A stretch of 64,000 nt of DNA, taken from NCBI RefSeq assembly GCF_019704555.1, contig NZ_AP024745.1:10963501-11027500 (forward strand), written 5' to 3'. Under the pieces are notes generated by a model. It made no database searches and was not told the origin of the DNA. It saw nothing but the letters and a program-made list of their open reading frames with translations. The DNA comes from Actinoplanes sp. L3-i22 (lineage in GTDB: Bacteria > Actinomycetota > Actinomycetes > Mycobacteriales > Micromonosporaceae). A program made the position numbers and the translations under genes. Shown here piece by piece: positions 7,675-17,382 of this stretch; the stretch's first letter is position 1, and each line of letters begins with the position of its first letter.

Positions 7675-9804
7675 TTATTCGCCAGGAGTCGACTTGGCGA
7701 TCTGCATCAGGAACTCGATGTTGGTCCGGGTCTGCTTGAGCCGGTCCATCAACAGGTCCAGGGCAGCGCCGGACTCCAGCGAGCTGAGCACCTTGCGGAG
7801 CTTGTGGATGATCGCCAGCTCCTCCTTGCCCAGCAGGATCTCTTCCTTACGGGTGCTGGAGGCGGAGACGTCCACGGCCGGGAAGACCCGCTTGTCGGCG
7901 ATCTTCCGGTCCAGCTTGAGCTCGGCGTTACCGGTGCCCTTGAACTCCTCGAAGATCACCGTGTCCATCATCGACCCGGTCTCCACCAGCGCGGTGGCGA
8001 GAATGGTGAGCGAGCCACCGTTCTCGATGTTGCGCGCCGCGCCGAGGAAGCGCTTCGGCGGGTAGAGCGCGGTCGAGTCGATACCACCCGACATGATCCG
8101 GCCGGAGGCCGGCGCGGCCAGGTTGTACGACCGGCCCAGCCGGGTCACCGAGTCGAGCAGCACGACCACGTCGTGGCCCAGCTCGACCAGCCGCTTGGCC
8201 CGCTCGATGGCGAGCTCGGCGACCGTGGTGTGGTCCTGCGGCGGACGGTCGAACGTGGCCGCGATGACCTCGCCCTTCACCGTGCGCTGCATGTCGGTGA
8301 CCTCTTCGGGCCGCTCGTCCACCAGCACCACCATCAGGTGGCACTCGGGGTTGTTGCGGGTGATCGCGTTGGCCAGGGCCTGCAGCACCATGGTCTTACC
8401 CGCCTTGGGCGGGGAGACGATCAGGGCGCGCTGGCCCTTACCGATCGGCATGACCAGGTCGATGATGCGGGTGGTGAGGATGTGCGGCTCGGTCTCCAGC
8501 CGCAGACGCTCCTGCGGGTAGAGCGGCGTGAGCTTGTAGAACTCGGGACGCCGGCGGGCCTCGTCGGGCTCCATCCCGTTGATGGTGTCCAGGCGGACCA
8601 GCGGGTTGTACTTGTCCCGCCGCTGCCCGTCACCGTCGCGCGGGGCGGAGCGGACCGCACCGGTGACCGCGTCACCGCGACGCAGGCCGTACTTCTTGAC
8701 CTGCGACATCGACACGTAGACGTCGTTCGGGCCGGAGAGGTAACCGGTGGTCCGGACGAACGCGTAGTTGTCGAGCACGTCGAGGATGCCGGCCACCGGG
8801 ACGAGCACCTCGTCCTCGGCGACGTGCGGCTCGCGGCCGCCGGTGTCCCGACGGCTGTCGTCGCGCTGCGGGGCGTCCTCGCGGTCCCGGCCACGGCGAC
8901 GGTCCCGGAAGCGGCTGCGCCGGCTCCGGCGACCGCCTTCGCCGTCCGCGTCGTCGTCGTCGTGACCCTGATCGGTCCGGGGGCCGCGGTCGGCGCCGGT
9001 CCGGTCGTTGTCGCGCGGACCGCGGTCGTTGCGGTCGTTGTCCCGCGGACCACGGTCGTTGCGCTCGGGGCGCTCACCGCGCTCCGGACGCTCGCCACGG
9101 TCGACCCGCTCCGGGCGCTCGCCGTCGCGCGGAGTGCGCTCCGGACGCTCGGCGCGCTCAGCACGCTCCGGACGCTCGGTGCGCTCCGGACGCTCGCCCC
9201 GCTCACCGTCGCGCGGGGTGCGCTGCCGGTCGCGGTTGCGGTCGCCGCGCTCCGGGCGCTCGACGCGCTCGGTCGTGGTGGCGGTGGTCTCGGCCGGTGC
9301 GGCCGGGGTCTCGAGCACGACGGGGGCGGCCTCGGTCTGCACCGGGGCGGTCTCGCGGGGTGTCGTCTCGCGAGCGGCCCGCTCGCGGCTGCGCCGGGAC
9401 GGGCGCTCCGCGGCCGGGGCGGCCTCGGTGGCCGGCGGGGTGGCCGGAGTGCTCTCGGCCGGGGCTGCTGCGGTCTGCGGCACCTCAGCCGGAGCCGGCT
9501 GGGCGGGCGCCGCCTGAACCGGCGCGGCCTGAACCGGGGCGACTGCCTCGGTCCGCGGGCGCGGAGCCGGCTCGGTGGCGGCGGAGCCACCGCTCTGACG
9601 CTCGGTGATCGCGGTGATCAGCTCGCCCTTGCGCATCCGGGCGGTGCCGGAGATGCCCAGGGAGGCAGCGAGGCTCTGCAACTCGGGCAGCAGCATCGCG
9701 GACAGCCCGGTGCCGCCTCGGCGGCGCTTCGTGGCGGTCGCGGTGGTGCCGGCGCCGTCAGCGACGTCAGAAACACCCGACGTCACGTCGGTGGTGTCGC
9801 TCAA
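7675..9804 (-). CDS. rho: Transcription termination factor Rho
   Basis: A 709-residue hexameric RNA-dependent ATPase. Order: Rho_N helical domain (about 30-80), a long low-complexity insert (about 85-320) rich first in Ala/Pro/Thr/Glu then in Arg/Glu/Asp/Gly with repeated RPERxER and a duplicated NDRGPRDNDR, the primary RNA-binding cold-shock fold (325-395), and the RecA-type motor with Walker A KAGKT (G469-T471), followed by VLLDSVTRLGR. Such inserts occur in high-GC actinobacterial Rho proteins. The start chosen is TTG 9804, because GGAAGGA lies 6 nt upstream and the product then begins MSDTTDVTSG; an open frame continues 35 codons further upstream without an equal ribosome site. Confidence 0.96.
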   Translation of the reverse strand: MSDTTDVTSGVSDVADGAGTTATATKRRRGGTGLSAMLLPELQSLAASLGISGTARMRKGELITAITERQSGGSAATEPAPRPRTEAVAPVQAAPVQAAPAQPAPAEVPQTAAAPAESTPATPPATEAAPAAERPSRRSRERAARETTPRETAPVQTEAAPVVLETPAAPAETTATTTERVERPERGDRNRDRQRTPRDGERGERPERTERPERAERAERPERTPRDGERPERVDRGERPERGERPERNDRGPRDNDRNDRGPRDNDRTGADRGPRTDQGHDDDDADGEGGRRSRRSRFRDRRRGRDREDAPQRDDSRRDTGGREPHVAEDEVLVPVAGILDVLDNYAFVRTTGYLSGPNDVYVSMSQVKKYGLRRGDAVTGAVRSAPRDGDGQRRDKYNPLVRLDTINGMEPDEARRRPEFYKLTPLYPQERLRLETEPHILTTRIIDLVMPIGKGQRALIVSPPKAGKTMVLQALANAITRNNPECHLMVVLVDERPEEVTDMQRTVKGEVIAATFDRPPQDHTTVAELAIERAKRLVELGHDVVVLLDSVTRLGRSYNLAAPASGRIMSGGIDSTALYPPKRFLGAARNIENGGSLTILATALVETGSMMDTVIFEEFKGTGNAELKLDRKIADKRVFPAVDVSASSTRKEEILLGKEELAIIHKLRKVLSSLESGAALDLLMDRLKQTRTNIEFLMQIAKSTPGE

Positions 9805-10099
9805 TGGATTCCTTCCGTCGGAAAAACCCGAGTCCACCCGGAACTGCAGCCTGGGCCGGGTGCCCTCGGAACCCGCTTCGCAGCAGCGGCGCGGGGTTTT
9901 CATCAGCACGGCAGCTCGACGGTTTCCCTGCCCGTCATACCTTGCCGGGTAGGTCTCGGCGAGTGCAGCGATCTATGGACTGCTGCGCGGCGTAAGCCTT
10001 GGTGAGAAGTGAGACGAGCCATGACGGCCCAGAAATCTCGGGGGTGCGCCGAACCGCAGAGATCGCTTGCTTCGCGGCTGTGCTAGGTCTAGAGCGTAA
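9805..10099 (-). promoter_or_regulatory. rho leader region
   Basis: A non-coding stretch of 295 bp between thrB and rho. No terminator after thrB and no gene is seen. The length fits a leader able to carry rho's own autoregulatory termination signals, as known for rho in other bacteria; no specific element could be identified. Confidence 0.3.
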
Positions 10100-11050
10100 T
10101 CAACTCTTGCGACCTGCGGCAACAGGACCCCGCTCGGCGTGTTCCACCATACCCCCTTTCACAACAGCACCGGCGCCGTCCACGCCCAGCACTTCGCCGT
10201 GCCAGTGCGCGCCCGGGTGGAAATCGGCCGGGACCTCGGTCAATGCCAGTACGGTCGGGCCCGCGCCACTGACCACGGCGGCGACCCCGACCGACCGCAG
10301 GGCGGCCACCAGCGACGTGGTGCCGGGCATGCCCTCGGCCCGGTAACCCTGGTGCAGCCGGTCCTCGGTGGCCGGGAACAGCAGCCCCGGATCGCTGGTC
10401 AGAGCGTGCGTGAGCAGCGCGGATCGACCGGCGTTGAACGCCGCGTCGCGGTGCGGCACCGTTGCCGGCAGCGCGGCGCGGGCGGTCGCGGTGTAACCCC
10501 GCTCGGACGGGACGAAGACCGTCGGGCGCACGCCGGCGGCCGGGTCCAGCCGCACCGCACGCGCGCCGGCGCCCTCGGTCCAGGCCACCGTGAACCCGCC
10601 GAGCAGACACGGCGCCACGTTGTCCGGATGGCCCTCGATCTTCGCGGCGATGCGCAGCGCGGCCTCGTCGTCGATCAGCTCGAGGCCGCCCCGGATCAGG
10701 CCCCGGGCCAGTTGCACGCCGCCGACGATGGCCGCCGAGGAGCTGCCCAGGCCGCGGGCCTGCGGGATCCGGTTGACGCAGCGCACGGCGAGCCCGGGCG
10801 GGCGCTCGCCGAGCGTGTCGAACGTCGTCAGCATGGCCTGGACGACCAGGTGACCGTCGTCGGTGGGCAGCTCGCCCGCGCCCTGCCCGCTGATCTCGAC
10901 GGTGAATCCGGCCGCGGTGACCGAGGCGGTCAGGTCGTCGTAGAGGGTCAGCGCGAGGCCCAGCGCGTCGAAGCCCGGACCCAGGTTCGCGCTGGTCGCC
11001 GGGGTGCTGACGGTTACCGGATCGGTGGCGAAGGTCAGGCCCATCGCCAC
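10100..11050 (-). CDS. thrB: Homoserine kinase
   Basis: A 316-residue GHMP-family kinase that phosphorylates L-homoserine for threonine synthesis. The N-terminal PATSANLGPGFDALG motif and the ATP-binding glycine/serine loop PQARGLGSSSAAIVGG are intact, as is the downstream EGHPDNVAPCLLGG motif. The start may be GTG 11050 or ATG 11044; neither has a strong ribosome site, and the preceding MFS gene ends 3-9 bp upstream, so coupling is possible. In the standard order it follows thrC directly; here about 5.2 kb of efflux and regulatory genes separate the two. Confidence 0.97.
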   Translation of the reverse strand: MAMGLTFATDPVTVSTPATSANLGPGFDALGLALTLYDDLTASVTAAGFTVEISGQGAGELPTDDGHLVVQAMLTTFDTLGERPPGLAVRCVNRIPQARGLGSSSAAIVGGVQLARGLIRGGLELIDDEAALRIAAKIEGHPDNVAPCLLGGFTVAWTEGAGARAVRLDPAAGVRPTVFVPSERGYTATARAALPATVPHRDAAFNAGRSALLTHALTSDPGLLFPATEDRLHQGYRAEGMPGTTSLVAALRSVGVAAVVSGAGPTVLALTEVPADFHPGAHWHGEVLGVDGAGAVVKGGMVEHAERGPVAAGRKS

Positions 11051-11053
11051 ATG

Positions 11054-12298
11054 CTAGGGCTTGATCATCTCAGCGTGATTGCCACGCCCGGAGAATCCCG
11101 CCATCCGGCGCGTGGCCAGCCACCAGCCGGCCGCGTAGACCACCGTGATCAGGCCGCAGCCGGCCAGCACCACCGACTGGTCGACGTGGTCGACGACCGC
11201 GCTCGCGCCCAGCTGGCTGAGCGCGATCGAGAGCGTCGCCAGCATCATGTCGGTGGCGAACACCCGGCCGCGCAACTGGTCGGGCACCTCGGCCTGCAGG
11301 GCGTAGTTGGAGAGCACCCAGTTGGTGCCGCCGGCGAAGTGCGCCACGAAGACCAGCAGCAGCACCAGCGGGAACCACGGGGCGAAGGCGACGCCCAGGT
11401 AGCCGAGGCCGTACAGGCTCATCGACAGGGCCAGGCCGGTGAACAGCCAGGCCGGCCGGGCCAGCACCGGCCGCATCACGAACGGGCCGACCAGCGCGCC
11501 CAGCCCGCGGACCGCGAAGAGCAGGCCGGCGCCCAGCCCGCCGACCCCGTGCGCGACGGCGATCAGCGGGAACACGGTCAGCACGCCGTTGCCGAGGCCG
11601 ACCGCGGACTTGACGGTGACCAGCGCGGTGATCCGGGGCCGGTGCAGGATGTAGCGCAACGCCTCGGCCAGCGCCCGGCCCGGCCGCGGGCGGTCGCCGC
11701 CGGCGACGCGCTCCGCCTGCAGCGGACCCCGGACCAGGACGGTGATCAGGCTGGCGGCCAGGAGTCCGGCCGCGGTCACCGAGAAGCTGACGTACGGCCC
11801 GAACGCGCTGCTCACCACGCCACCCAGGGACGCCCCGAGCACGGTCATGGTGCCCCACGCCGAGCCGGCGATCGCGTTCGCGGCGGGCAGGTCGGCCGGG
11901 GCCACCACGTTCGGCAGCGCGGCCGAGCTGGCCGGCTGGTAGAACGCCTTGGCCACGGCCATCGCCCCGATCGCGACCAGGGCGAGCGGCGCGGTCGCCG
12001 CCGACCGGACCGCGAAGAGCAGCAGCACCGCCACGAACGAGGCCAGGTTCGCGAAGATCAGGATCTTCCGGCGGTCCAGGCGGTCGGCGACGGTTCCGGT
12101 GTACGGCAGCAGCAGCGCGTTGATCCCGGTGTCCACGGCCAGCACCAGGCCGCCCCAGAAACCGTGCCCGGTGAGCTCCGGGAGCAGCACCAGCAGCGGC
12201 ACCATGACGAACCAGTCGGCCCCGAAGACCACCAGCTCAGCGGCGAACAGACGGCGGAAGTCGCGATTACGGGTAAGGACCGAGAGCGTTGCTGGCAC
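11054..12298 (-). CDS. MFS transporter, EntS-like
   Basis: A 414-residue integral membrane protein of the major facilitator superfamily (about 12 helices). The N-terminus starts with a short soluble RNRDFRRLF segment typical of the MFS_3/enterobactin-exporter-like group. The loop motif after TM2 reads GTVADRLDRRK, and VPDQLRGRVFATD lies between TM10 and TM11. The substrate is not predictable. It starts with GTG, and its stop lies only a few bases before thrB, so it may lead a two-gene unit with thrB. A terminator lies upstream, separating it from the RND gene. Confidence 0.88.
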   Translation of the reverse strand: MPATLSVLTRNRDFRRLFAAELVVFGADWFVMVPLLVLLPELTGHGFWGGLVLAVDTGINALLLPYTGTVADRLDRRKILIFANLASFVAVLLLFAVRSAATAPLALVAIGAMAVAKAFYQPASSAALPNVVAPADLPAANAIAGSAWGTMTVLGASLGGVVSSAFGPYVSFSVTAAGLLAASLITVLVRGPLQAERVAGGDRPRPGRALAEALRYILHRPRITALVTVKSAVGLGNGVLTVFPLIAVAHGVGGLGAGLLFAVRGLGALVGPFVMRPVLARPAWLFTGLALSMSLYGLGYLGVAFAPWFPLVLLLVFVAHFAGGTNWVLSNYALQAEVPDQLRGRVFATDMMLATLSIALSQLGASAVVDHVDQSVVLAGCGLITVVYAAGWWLATRRMAGFSGRGNHAEMIKP

Positions 12299-12330
12299 GT
12301 ACCGGAATCTAGTCGTACCGAAGAAAAGGC

Positions 12331-12359
12331 CGATGCCCGGCCGGAACGGCCGGGCATCG
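12331..12359 (-). terminator. Terminator after the RND pump gene
   Basis: 13-bp perfect arms (CGATGCCCGGCCG and its complement) around GAA, followed on the minus strand by GCCTTTTCTT. It lies 37 bp after the RND stop and 33 bp before the MFS start. Confidence 0.85.
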
Positions 12360-12396
12360 CAATTCCTTATTTCTTACTTATTTTTTCGGTACGGGC

Positions 12397-15300
12397 TCAG
12401 CCCTGCTCCTGCGGCTTGTTCGGCCCCTTCGGCATCTTGAGCACCTCGAACTGATCGGTGTACCCGCGCAGCGCGCCGTTGGGCTGCTCCGCGGACGGCG
12501 GCGCGGCGTCGTCGGGCACGGTGACCGGTTCCTCGGCGGCCGGGGTGGCCGGCGCCTCGGGGGTCGCCGGGGCCGCCTCGGCCGCCGGCAGGCCGGCCTT
12601 GCGGGCCCGGCGTGCCGCCCGCTTGGTCCGGCGCTTCTCCTTGCCGGTCTCCACCATCGTGTAGAGGGTCGGGACCAGCACCAGGGTCAGCAGCGTCGAG
12701 CTGACCAGGCCACCGATGACCACGATGGCCAGCGGCTGCGAGATGAACCCGCCCTCGCCGGTGAGGCCGAGCGCCATCGGGATGAGCGCGAAGATCGTCG
12801 CGATGGCGGTCATCAGGATCGGCCGCAGCCGGTGCCGGCCGCCCTCGATCACCGCCTCCCGCACGCCCATGCCGTCGGCGCGGTAGTGGTTGATCAGGTC
12901 CATCAGCACGATCGCGTTCGTGACCACGATGCCGACCAGCATCAACACACCGATCAACGCCGGTACGCCGAGCGGGGTGCCGGTCGCCAGCAGCAGGCCG
13001 ATCGCGCCGGTCGCCGCGAACGGGATGGAGACCAGCAGGATGATCGGCTGCCCGATGCTGCGGAACGTCGCCACCATGATGATGAAGACGATCGCGATCG
13101 CCGCCAGCACGGCGAGGCCGAGCTGCTTGAACGCGTCCGCCTGGTCGGCGCTGACGCCACCGACCGTGTAGGAGGCGCCGGGCGGCATGGTCAGCGCGTC
13201 CAGCTTGCTGGTCAGGTCCTTGTTGACCTGGCTGAGGTTGGAGCCGGTCACCGAGCCGGTCACCGTCGCGGTGCGGTTGCCGTCCGTCCGGGTCACCTGC
13301 TCCGGGCCGTTGACCTCGTTGACCTCGGCCACCGTGCTCAGCGGCACGACGCCCTTGGGGGTGGTCAGCGGCAGCGCCTTGAGGGCGGCCGTGTCGGCCG
13401 GGGCGGACCCGAACGAGATGACCACGTCCTGGCTGGCGCCGTCGATGCTGATCGTGCCGGCCGGGGCGGAGCGGAACATGCCGGCCACGGTCTGGCCGAT
13501 CTGCGCCTCGGTGAGGCCGGCCGCCGCGGCGGCCTTGCGGTTCACCACCACGTCCAGACGCGGGACGCTGGCGGCCAGCGTGGTGTCCACGTCGGCGACC
13601 CCGGTGATCCCGGCCATCGCGGCGCGGACCTGGTCGGTCGCGCTGGTCAGCACGTCGTTGTCGGCCGCGGTCACCTCGACGGACAGCTGGCTGCTGCCCA
13701 GGCCGGAGCTCTCCTGGCCGATCTTGATCTCACCGGCGTCGGTCAGCTTGCCGAACTCGTCGCGCAGCTGGTCGGAGACCTTCGCCGCGTCGGCGTTCTC
13801 GTCCAGCGCCACGTTGAACGTCGCGGTGCCGGCGCCGCCGCCCCCGGCGAACGGGTTCGCCGAGTTGCCGCCGACGGTGACCTGGTACGTCGTCACGTCG
13901 TCCCGGTCGGCGATGATTGCCTCGACCTTCTTGGCCGCCTCGTCGGTGGCCGCCAGGCTGGTGCCGACCGGCAGCTCCTGGGTGACCGTGATGCTGTCCT
14001 GGCCGGACTCGTCCAGGAAGTTCGTCTCCAGGCGGGTGGAGAGCGCGAACGTGCCGATCAGCACCGCGATGCCGATCAGCACCGTGGTCCAGCGGCGGGT
14101 GGTGGCGAAGTTGATGACCGGCAGGTAGCCGCGCTGCAGCGGGCTGCGCAGCTCCTTCTCCTCGGCGGCCCGGCGGATCGCCTCGGCCTCGGCGGCGTCA
14201 CCCTTCGGCGGGCGCAGGAACCAGTACGCCAGCACCGGGACCACGGTCAGCGCCACGAACAGCGACGCCAGCAGGGCCACCGTCACGGTGATCGCGAAGG
14301 ACGAGAAGATCTGCCCGATCAGGCCGCCGACCAGGGCGATCGGGGCGAAGACGGCGACCGTGGTGAGCGTGGAGGCGGTGACCGCGCCGGACACCTCGCG
14401 CACGGCCGAGAGGATGGCGTGCACCTTCTCCTCGCCGTACTCAAGATGTCGTTTGATGTTTTCCAGAACGACGATCGAGTCGTCCACCACCCGGCCGACC
14501 GCGATCGTCAACGCGCCGAGGGTGAGCAGGTTGAGCGTGTAGTCGCCGACCCAGAGCGCGATCAGCGCGACCAGCACCGACAGCGGGATGGAGACCGCGG
14601 TGACCAGCGTCGAGCGGACGCTGAGCAGGAAGATCAGGATCACGATGACGGCCATCGCGAGGCCGAGCAGGCCCTCGGTGGTCAGGCTCTTGATCGAGCG
14701 CTCCACGAACGGCGCCTGGTCGGTGATCACGGTGAGCTTGGCGCCGGAGTCCTTCTCCAGGTCGGCGAGCATGTCGCGGACCTGGTGCGAGATCTCCACC
14801 GGGTTGCCGTCCGGCCGCGCGGTGACCGCGATGCCGAGACTGTCCGCGCCGTCGGTGCGGGTGTAGGACTCCGCGGCCGGCAGCTTGCTCTCCACCGCGG
14901 CGACGTCGCCGAGCCGCACCGGCCCGCGCGCGCCGGTCAGGAAGACGTCCTGGAGCTGCTCGACCGTGGTGATCGGGGTGCCGACCTGGACGGTCAGCGA
15001 CTTGCTGCCGTCGGTGACCGCGCCGGCCGGGATGGAGACGCCGTTGGCCTGCAGCACCGTGGTCAGCGAGGCCGGAGCGACCCCGGCCGCGCCCATCTTC
15101 GCCAGATCCGGCGTGATCACGACCTGCTTGGCGCGTGCGCCGGTGACCTGGGTGTCGCGCACCCCGGTGATCCCGTTCAGCTCCGGCACGACGGTCTCGT
15201 TCAGCTTGTTGAGCAGGTCGCTCTCGTCGCTGCCGCCCGACGCGGCCAGCACGATCGCCGGGATGTCGTCGGTGCCGCCGGCGAAGACCTGCGGGTCGAC

Positions 15301-15669
15301 GTTGTCCGGCAGCTGCGACTGGATCCGGTTGAGCGAGGTGGTGACCTGGTTGACGGCGGACTGGATGTCCGTGCCGTACTCGAACAGCACCACGACGCTC
15401 GTCACGTTCTCCCGCGACGTCGAGGTGACCGTGTCGATGCCGTCAATGCCCTTGACAGCGTCCTCGATCGGCTTGGTGACCTGCTCCTCGACCGTCTCCG
15501 GCGAGGCGCCGGGCAGCACCGCGCTGACGAACGCGGCGGGCAACTCGATCGACGGGAAGAGCTGCTGTTTCAAGGACGGGATCGCAAAGAGGCCGAAGCC
15601 ACTGATCACGATGGCGATCAGGGCTACCAGACCTCGGTTGGCAAGGCTTAGCCGTGTCAGAGCTGACAT
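12397..15669 (-). CDS. RND-family efflux pump, SwrC/AcrB-like
   Basis: A 1,090-residue HAE1-type RND transporter: a TM helix at the start (about 13-33), a large outer loop, a block of TM helices (about 335-480), a second outer loop, a second TM block, and an Ala/Pro/Glu-rich cytoplasmic tail. The proton-relay pair is visible in TM4 as GRVVDDSIVV. No membrane-fusion partner or outer-membrane channel gene is next to it, as in SwrC-type pumps of Gram-positive bacteria, where the pump works alone. The divergent MarR gene suggests drug- or lipid-responsive control. Substrates are unknown. The tail of about 75 residues after the last helix is unusually long and Pro/Ala-rich. Confidence 0.93.
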   Translation of the reverse strand: MSALTRLSLANRGLVALIAIVISGFGLFAIPSLKQQLFPSIELPAAFVSAVLPGASPETVEEQVTKPIEDAVKGIDGIDTVTSTSRENVTSVVVLFEYGTDIQSAVNQVTTSLNRIQSQLPDNVDPQVFAGGTDDIPAIVLAASGGSDESDLLNKLNETVVPELNGITGVRDTQVTGARAKQVVITPDLAKMGAAGVAPASLTTVLQANGVSIPAGAVTDGSKSLTVQVGTPITTVEQLQDVFLTGARGPVRLGDVAAVESKLPAAESYTRTDGADSLGIAVTARPDGNPVEISHQVRDMLADLEKDSGAKLTVITDQAPFVERSIKSLTTEGLLGLAMAVIVILIFLLSVRSTLVTAVSIPLSVLVALIALWVGDYTLNLLTLGALTIAVGRVVDDSIVVLENIKRHLEYGEEKVHAILSAVREVSGAVTASTLTTVAVFAPIALVGGLIGQIFSSFAITVTVALLASLFVALTVVPVLAYWFLRPPKGDAAEAEAIRRAAEEKELRSPLQRGYLPVINFATTRRWTTVLIGIAVLIGTFALSTRLETNFLDESGQDSITVTQELPVGTSLAATDEAAKKVEAIIADRDDVTTYQVTVGGNSANPFAGGGGAGTATFNVALDENADAAKVSDQLRDEFGKLTDAGEIKIGQESSGLGSSQLSVEVTAADNDVLTSATDQVRAAMAGITGVADVDTTLAASVPRLDVVVNRKAAAAAGLTEAQIGQTVAGMFRSAPAGTISIDGASQDVVISFGSAPADTAALKALPLTTPKGVVPLSTVAEVNEVNGPEQVTRTDGNRTATVTGSVTGSNLSQVNKDLTSKLDALTMPPGASYTVGGVSADQADAFKQLGLAVLAAIAIVFIIMVATFRSIGQPIILLVSIPFAATGAIGLLLATGTPLGVPALIGVLMLVGIVVTNAIVLMDLINHYRADGMGVREAVIEGGRHRLRPILMTAIATIFALIPMALGLTGEGGFISQPLAIVVIGGLVSSTLLTLVLVPTLYTMVETGKEKRRTKRAARRARKAGLPAAEAAPATPEAPATPAAEEPVTVPDDAAPPSAEQPNGALRGYTDQFEVLKMPKGPNKPQEQG

Positions 15670-15810
15670 GGGCGCTCCCCCGAGATAATTTCGTCCGACA
15701 CTGATAGTTTGCCTGACGCGAACAAATGGTTTTCGATGGGGTCCCGCTGGTACCGTCCGTCATCAGATGGACTCACAACGGCCATCGGCGGGTCACAAGA
15801 GGAGTGGGCG
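15670..15810. promoter_or_regulatory. Divergent RND-marR control region
   Basis: About 140 bp between the RND start and the inferred marR start, locally AT-richer at 15684-15730 (ATAATTT, TGATAGTTT, AACAAATGGTTTT). This is where the promoters and the MarR operator should lie. I could not define a clean palindrome. Confidence 0.5.
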
Positions 15811-16269
15811 CTGAGCGAGAAAGAGCAGCTCATCGCAGAGATCATGGGCGCGCAGATCCGGATGCAACACCTGTTTGCCGACGACCGGTCGGACCCGCTG
15901 TTCTCGTCCCATCTGACGATGTCCCAGTTGAAAATACTCTTGTTGCTCGCCCGCCACGGCACGATGGCCGGTGGCGAGCTGGCCCGGTCGGTGGGCGTCG
16001 GCGCCGCCGCGCTGAGCGGCATGATCGATCGACTCGTGGTGCAGGACCTGGTCACCCGCACCGAGGATCTGCACGACCGGCGGGTCCGCCGGATCGGGCT
16101 CACCAAAGCGGGCAGGGAACTCATCGACGGCATCGTCACGGCCGGGATGGCGAAACACCGCGAGCTCCTCAGCCGTCTCACAGCTGAAGAGCTCGCGGTG
16201 GTGTCTCAGGCGACCGACATCCTGCTCCGGGAGGCCGGCGCGGCGCGGCGGGAATCAGGCGAGGTCTAG
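15811..16269 (+). CDS. MarR-family transcriptional regulator
   Basis: A 152-residue winged-helix repressor. The DNA-binding part reads [23 protein letters not shown] followed by the wing with D-R-R-V-R-R-I, then a dimerisation helix. The preferred start is an unusual CTG at 15811: AGAGGAG lies 6 nt upstream and the resulting length is typical of the family. In-frame upstream codons at 15736 (ATG) and 15709 (TTG) would add 25 to 34 residues unlike MarR and run through the presumed operator. The gene is divergent from the RND pump, which it probably represses. Its 3' end overlaps convergent thrC by 15 bp. Confidence 0.88.
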   Translation: MSEKEQLIAEIMGAQIRMQHLFADDRSDPLFSSHLTMSQLKILLLLARHGTMAGGELARSVGVGAAALSGMIDRLVVQDLVTRTEDLHDRRVRRIGLTKAGRELIDGIVTAGMAKHRELLSRLTAEELAVVSQATDILLREAGAARRESGEV

Positions 16270-17304
16270 CGCCTTCGCCGCGATCAGGGCGTCGTTCGCG
16301 ATCACGGTCGGCGACGGGGCGGTCGAGATGGCCCACTCCGGGTCCTTCAGGCCGTGCCCGGTCACCGTGCAGACCACCCGCGACCCGGCCGGGATCTTCC
16401 CGGCCGCCGCCTGCTGGAGCAGGCCGGCCACGCTCGCCGCGCTGCCCAGCTCGACGAAGACGCCGACCTCCCGGGCCAGCAGGCGGTACGCGTTGAGGAT
16501 GTCCCGGTCGGTCACCGCGGCGATCAGGCCGCCCGACGAGTCCCGCGCGTCGAGCGCCTTGGTCCAGCTGGCCGGGTTGCCGATGCGGATCGCGGTGGCG
16601 ATCGTGGAGGGCTGCTCGACCACCTTGCCGTTGACGATCGGGGCGGCGCCGGAGGCCTGGAAGCCGTACATCTTCGGCAGGCGCGTGCTGTTGCCGGCCG
16701 CCTGGTCCTCCTGATAACCCATCCAGTACGCCGAGATGTTGCCGGCGTTCCCGACCGGGAGGCAGTGGATGTCGGGCGCGTCACCGAGCGCCTCGACGAT
16801 CTCGAAGGCGGCCGTCTTCTGCCCGTGCAGGCGGAAGATGTTCACCGAGTTGACCAGGGCGACCGGGAAGTCCTGGGAGAGCTTCGAGGCCAGCGCGAGG
16901 CAGTCGTCGAAGTTGCCCTCGACCTGGAGCAGCTTCGCCCCGTGCACCAGCGCCTGGGACAGCTTGCCGAGCGCGATCTTGCCCTGCGGCACCAGCACCG
17001 CGCAGCCGATCCCGGCGCGGGCGGCGTAGGCCGCGGCCGACGCCGAGGTGTTGCCGGTGGACGCGCAGATGATCGTCTTCGCGCCCTCCTCGACCGCCTT
17101 GGAGACGGCCATGGTCATCCCCCGGTCCTTGAACGAACCGGTCGGATTGGCGCCCTCCACCTTCAGGAAGACGTCCGCGCCGACGCGCTGGGACAGCACC
17201 GGCGCCGGCACCAGCGGCGTGTTGCCCTCGTGCAACGTGACCACCGGGGTGGCCTCGGTCACCGGGAGCCGGTCCCGGTACGCCTCGATCAAACCCCGCC
17301 ACAT
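16255..17304 (-). CDS. thrC: Threonine synthase
   Basis: A 349-residue PLP enzyme of fold type II that converts O-phosphohomoserine to L-threonine. The PLP lysine lies in [11 protein letters not shown], the phosphate-binding loop in [18 protein letters not shown], and a later glycine-rich loop reads [15 protein letters not shown]. The start ATG at 17304 has AGGAG 8 nt upstream; an extended frame to 17358 lacks such a site. It lies downstream of hom with a VOC gene in between and probably shares its transcript. Length and motifs match the short actinobacterial ThrC. Confidence 0.97.
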   Translation of the reverse strand: MWRGLIEAYRDRLPVTEATPVVTLHEGNTPLVPAPVLSQRVGADVFLKVEGANPTGSFKDRGMTMAVSKAVEEGAKTIICASTGNTSASAAAYAARAGIGCAVLVPQGKIALGKLSQALVHGAKLLQVEGNFDDCLALASKLSQDFPVALVNSVNIFRLHGQKTAAFEIVEALGDAPDIHCLPVGNAGNISAYWMGYQEDQAAGNSTRLPKMYGFQASGAAPIVNGKVVEQPSTIATAIRIGNPASWTKALDARDSSGGLIAAVTDRDILNAYRLLAREVGVFVELGSAASVAGLLQQAAAGKIPAGSRVVCTVTGHGLKDPEWAISTAPSPTVIANDALIAAKALDLA

Positions 17305-17382
17305 GGCCGGCACTCCTTCGCTCAAGCTGGGCATTCGCGCACAGCGTGCCCCACGCATCCGATCTTTGGGACCGGATGTCCA

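Noticed and set aside
7618..10005. A 795-codon open frame on the plus strand opposite rho
   Set aside because: Its composition mirrors rho codons, it has no ribosome site, and rho is a clear gene on the other strand. It is a high-GC shadow.
12832..15651. A 939-codon open frame opposite the RND pump gene
   Set aside because: A shadow of the RND gene: Arg/His/Gln/Asp-rich with no domain, as expected from complementing GC-rich third positions.
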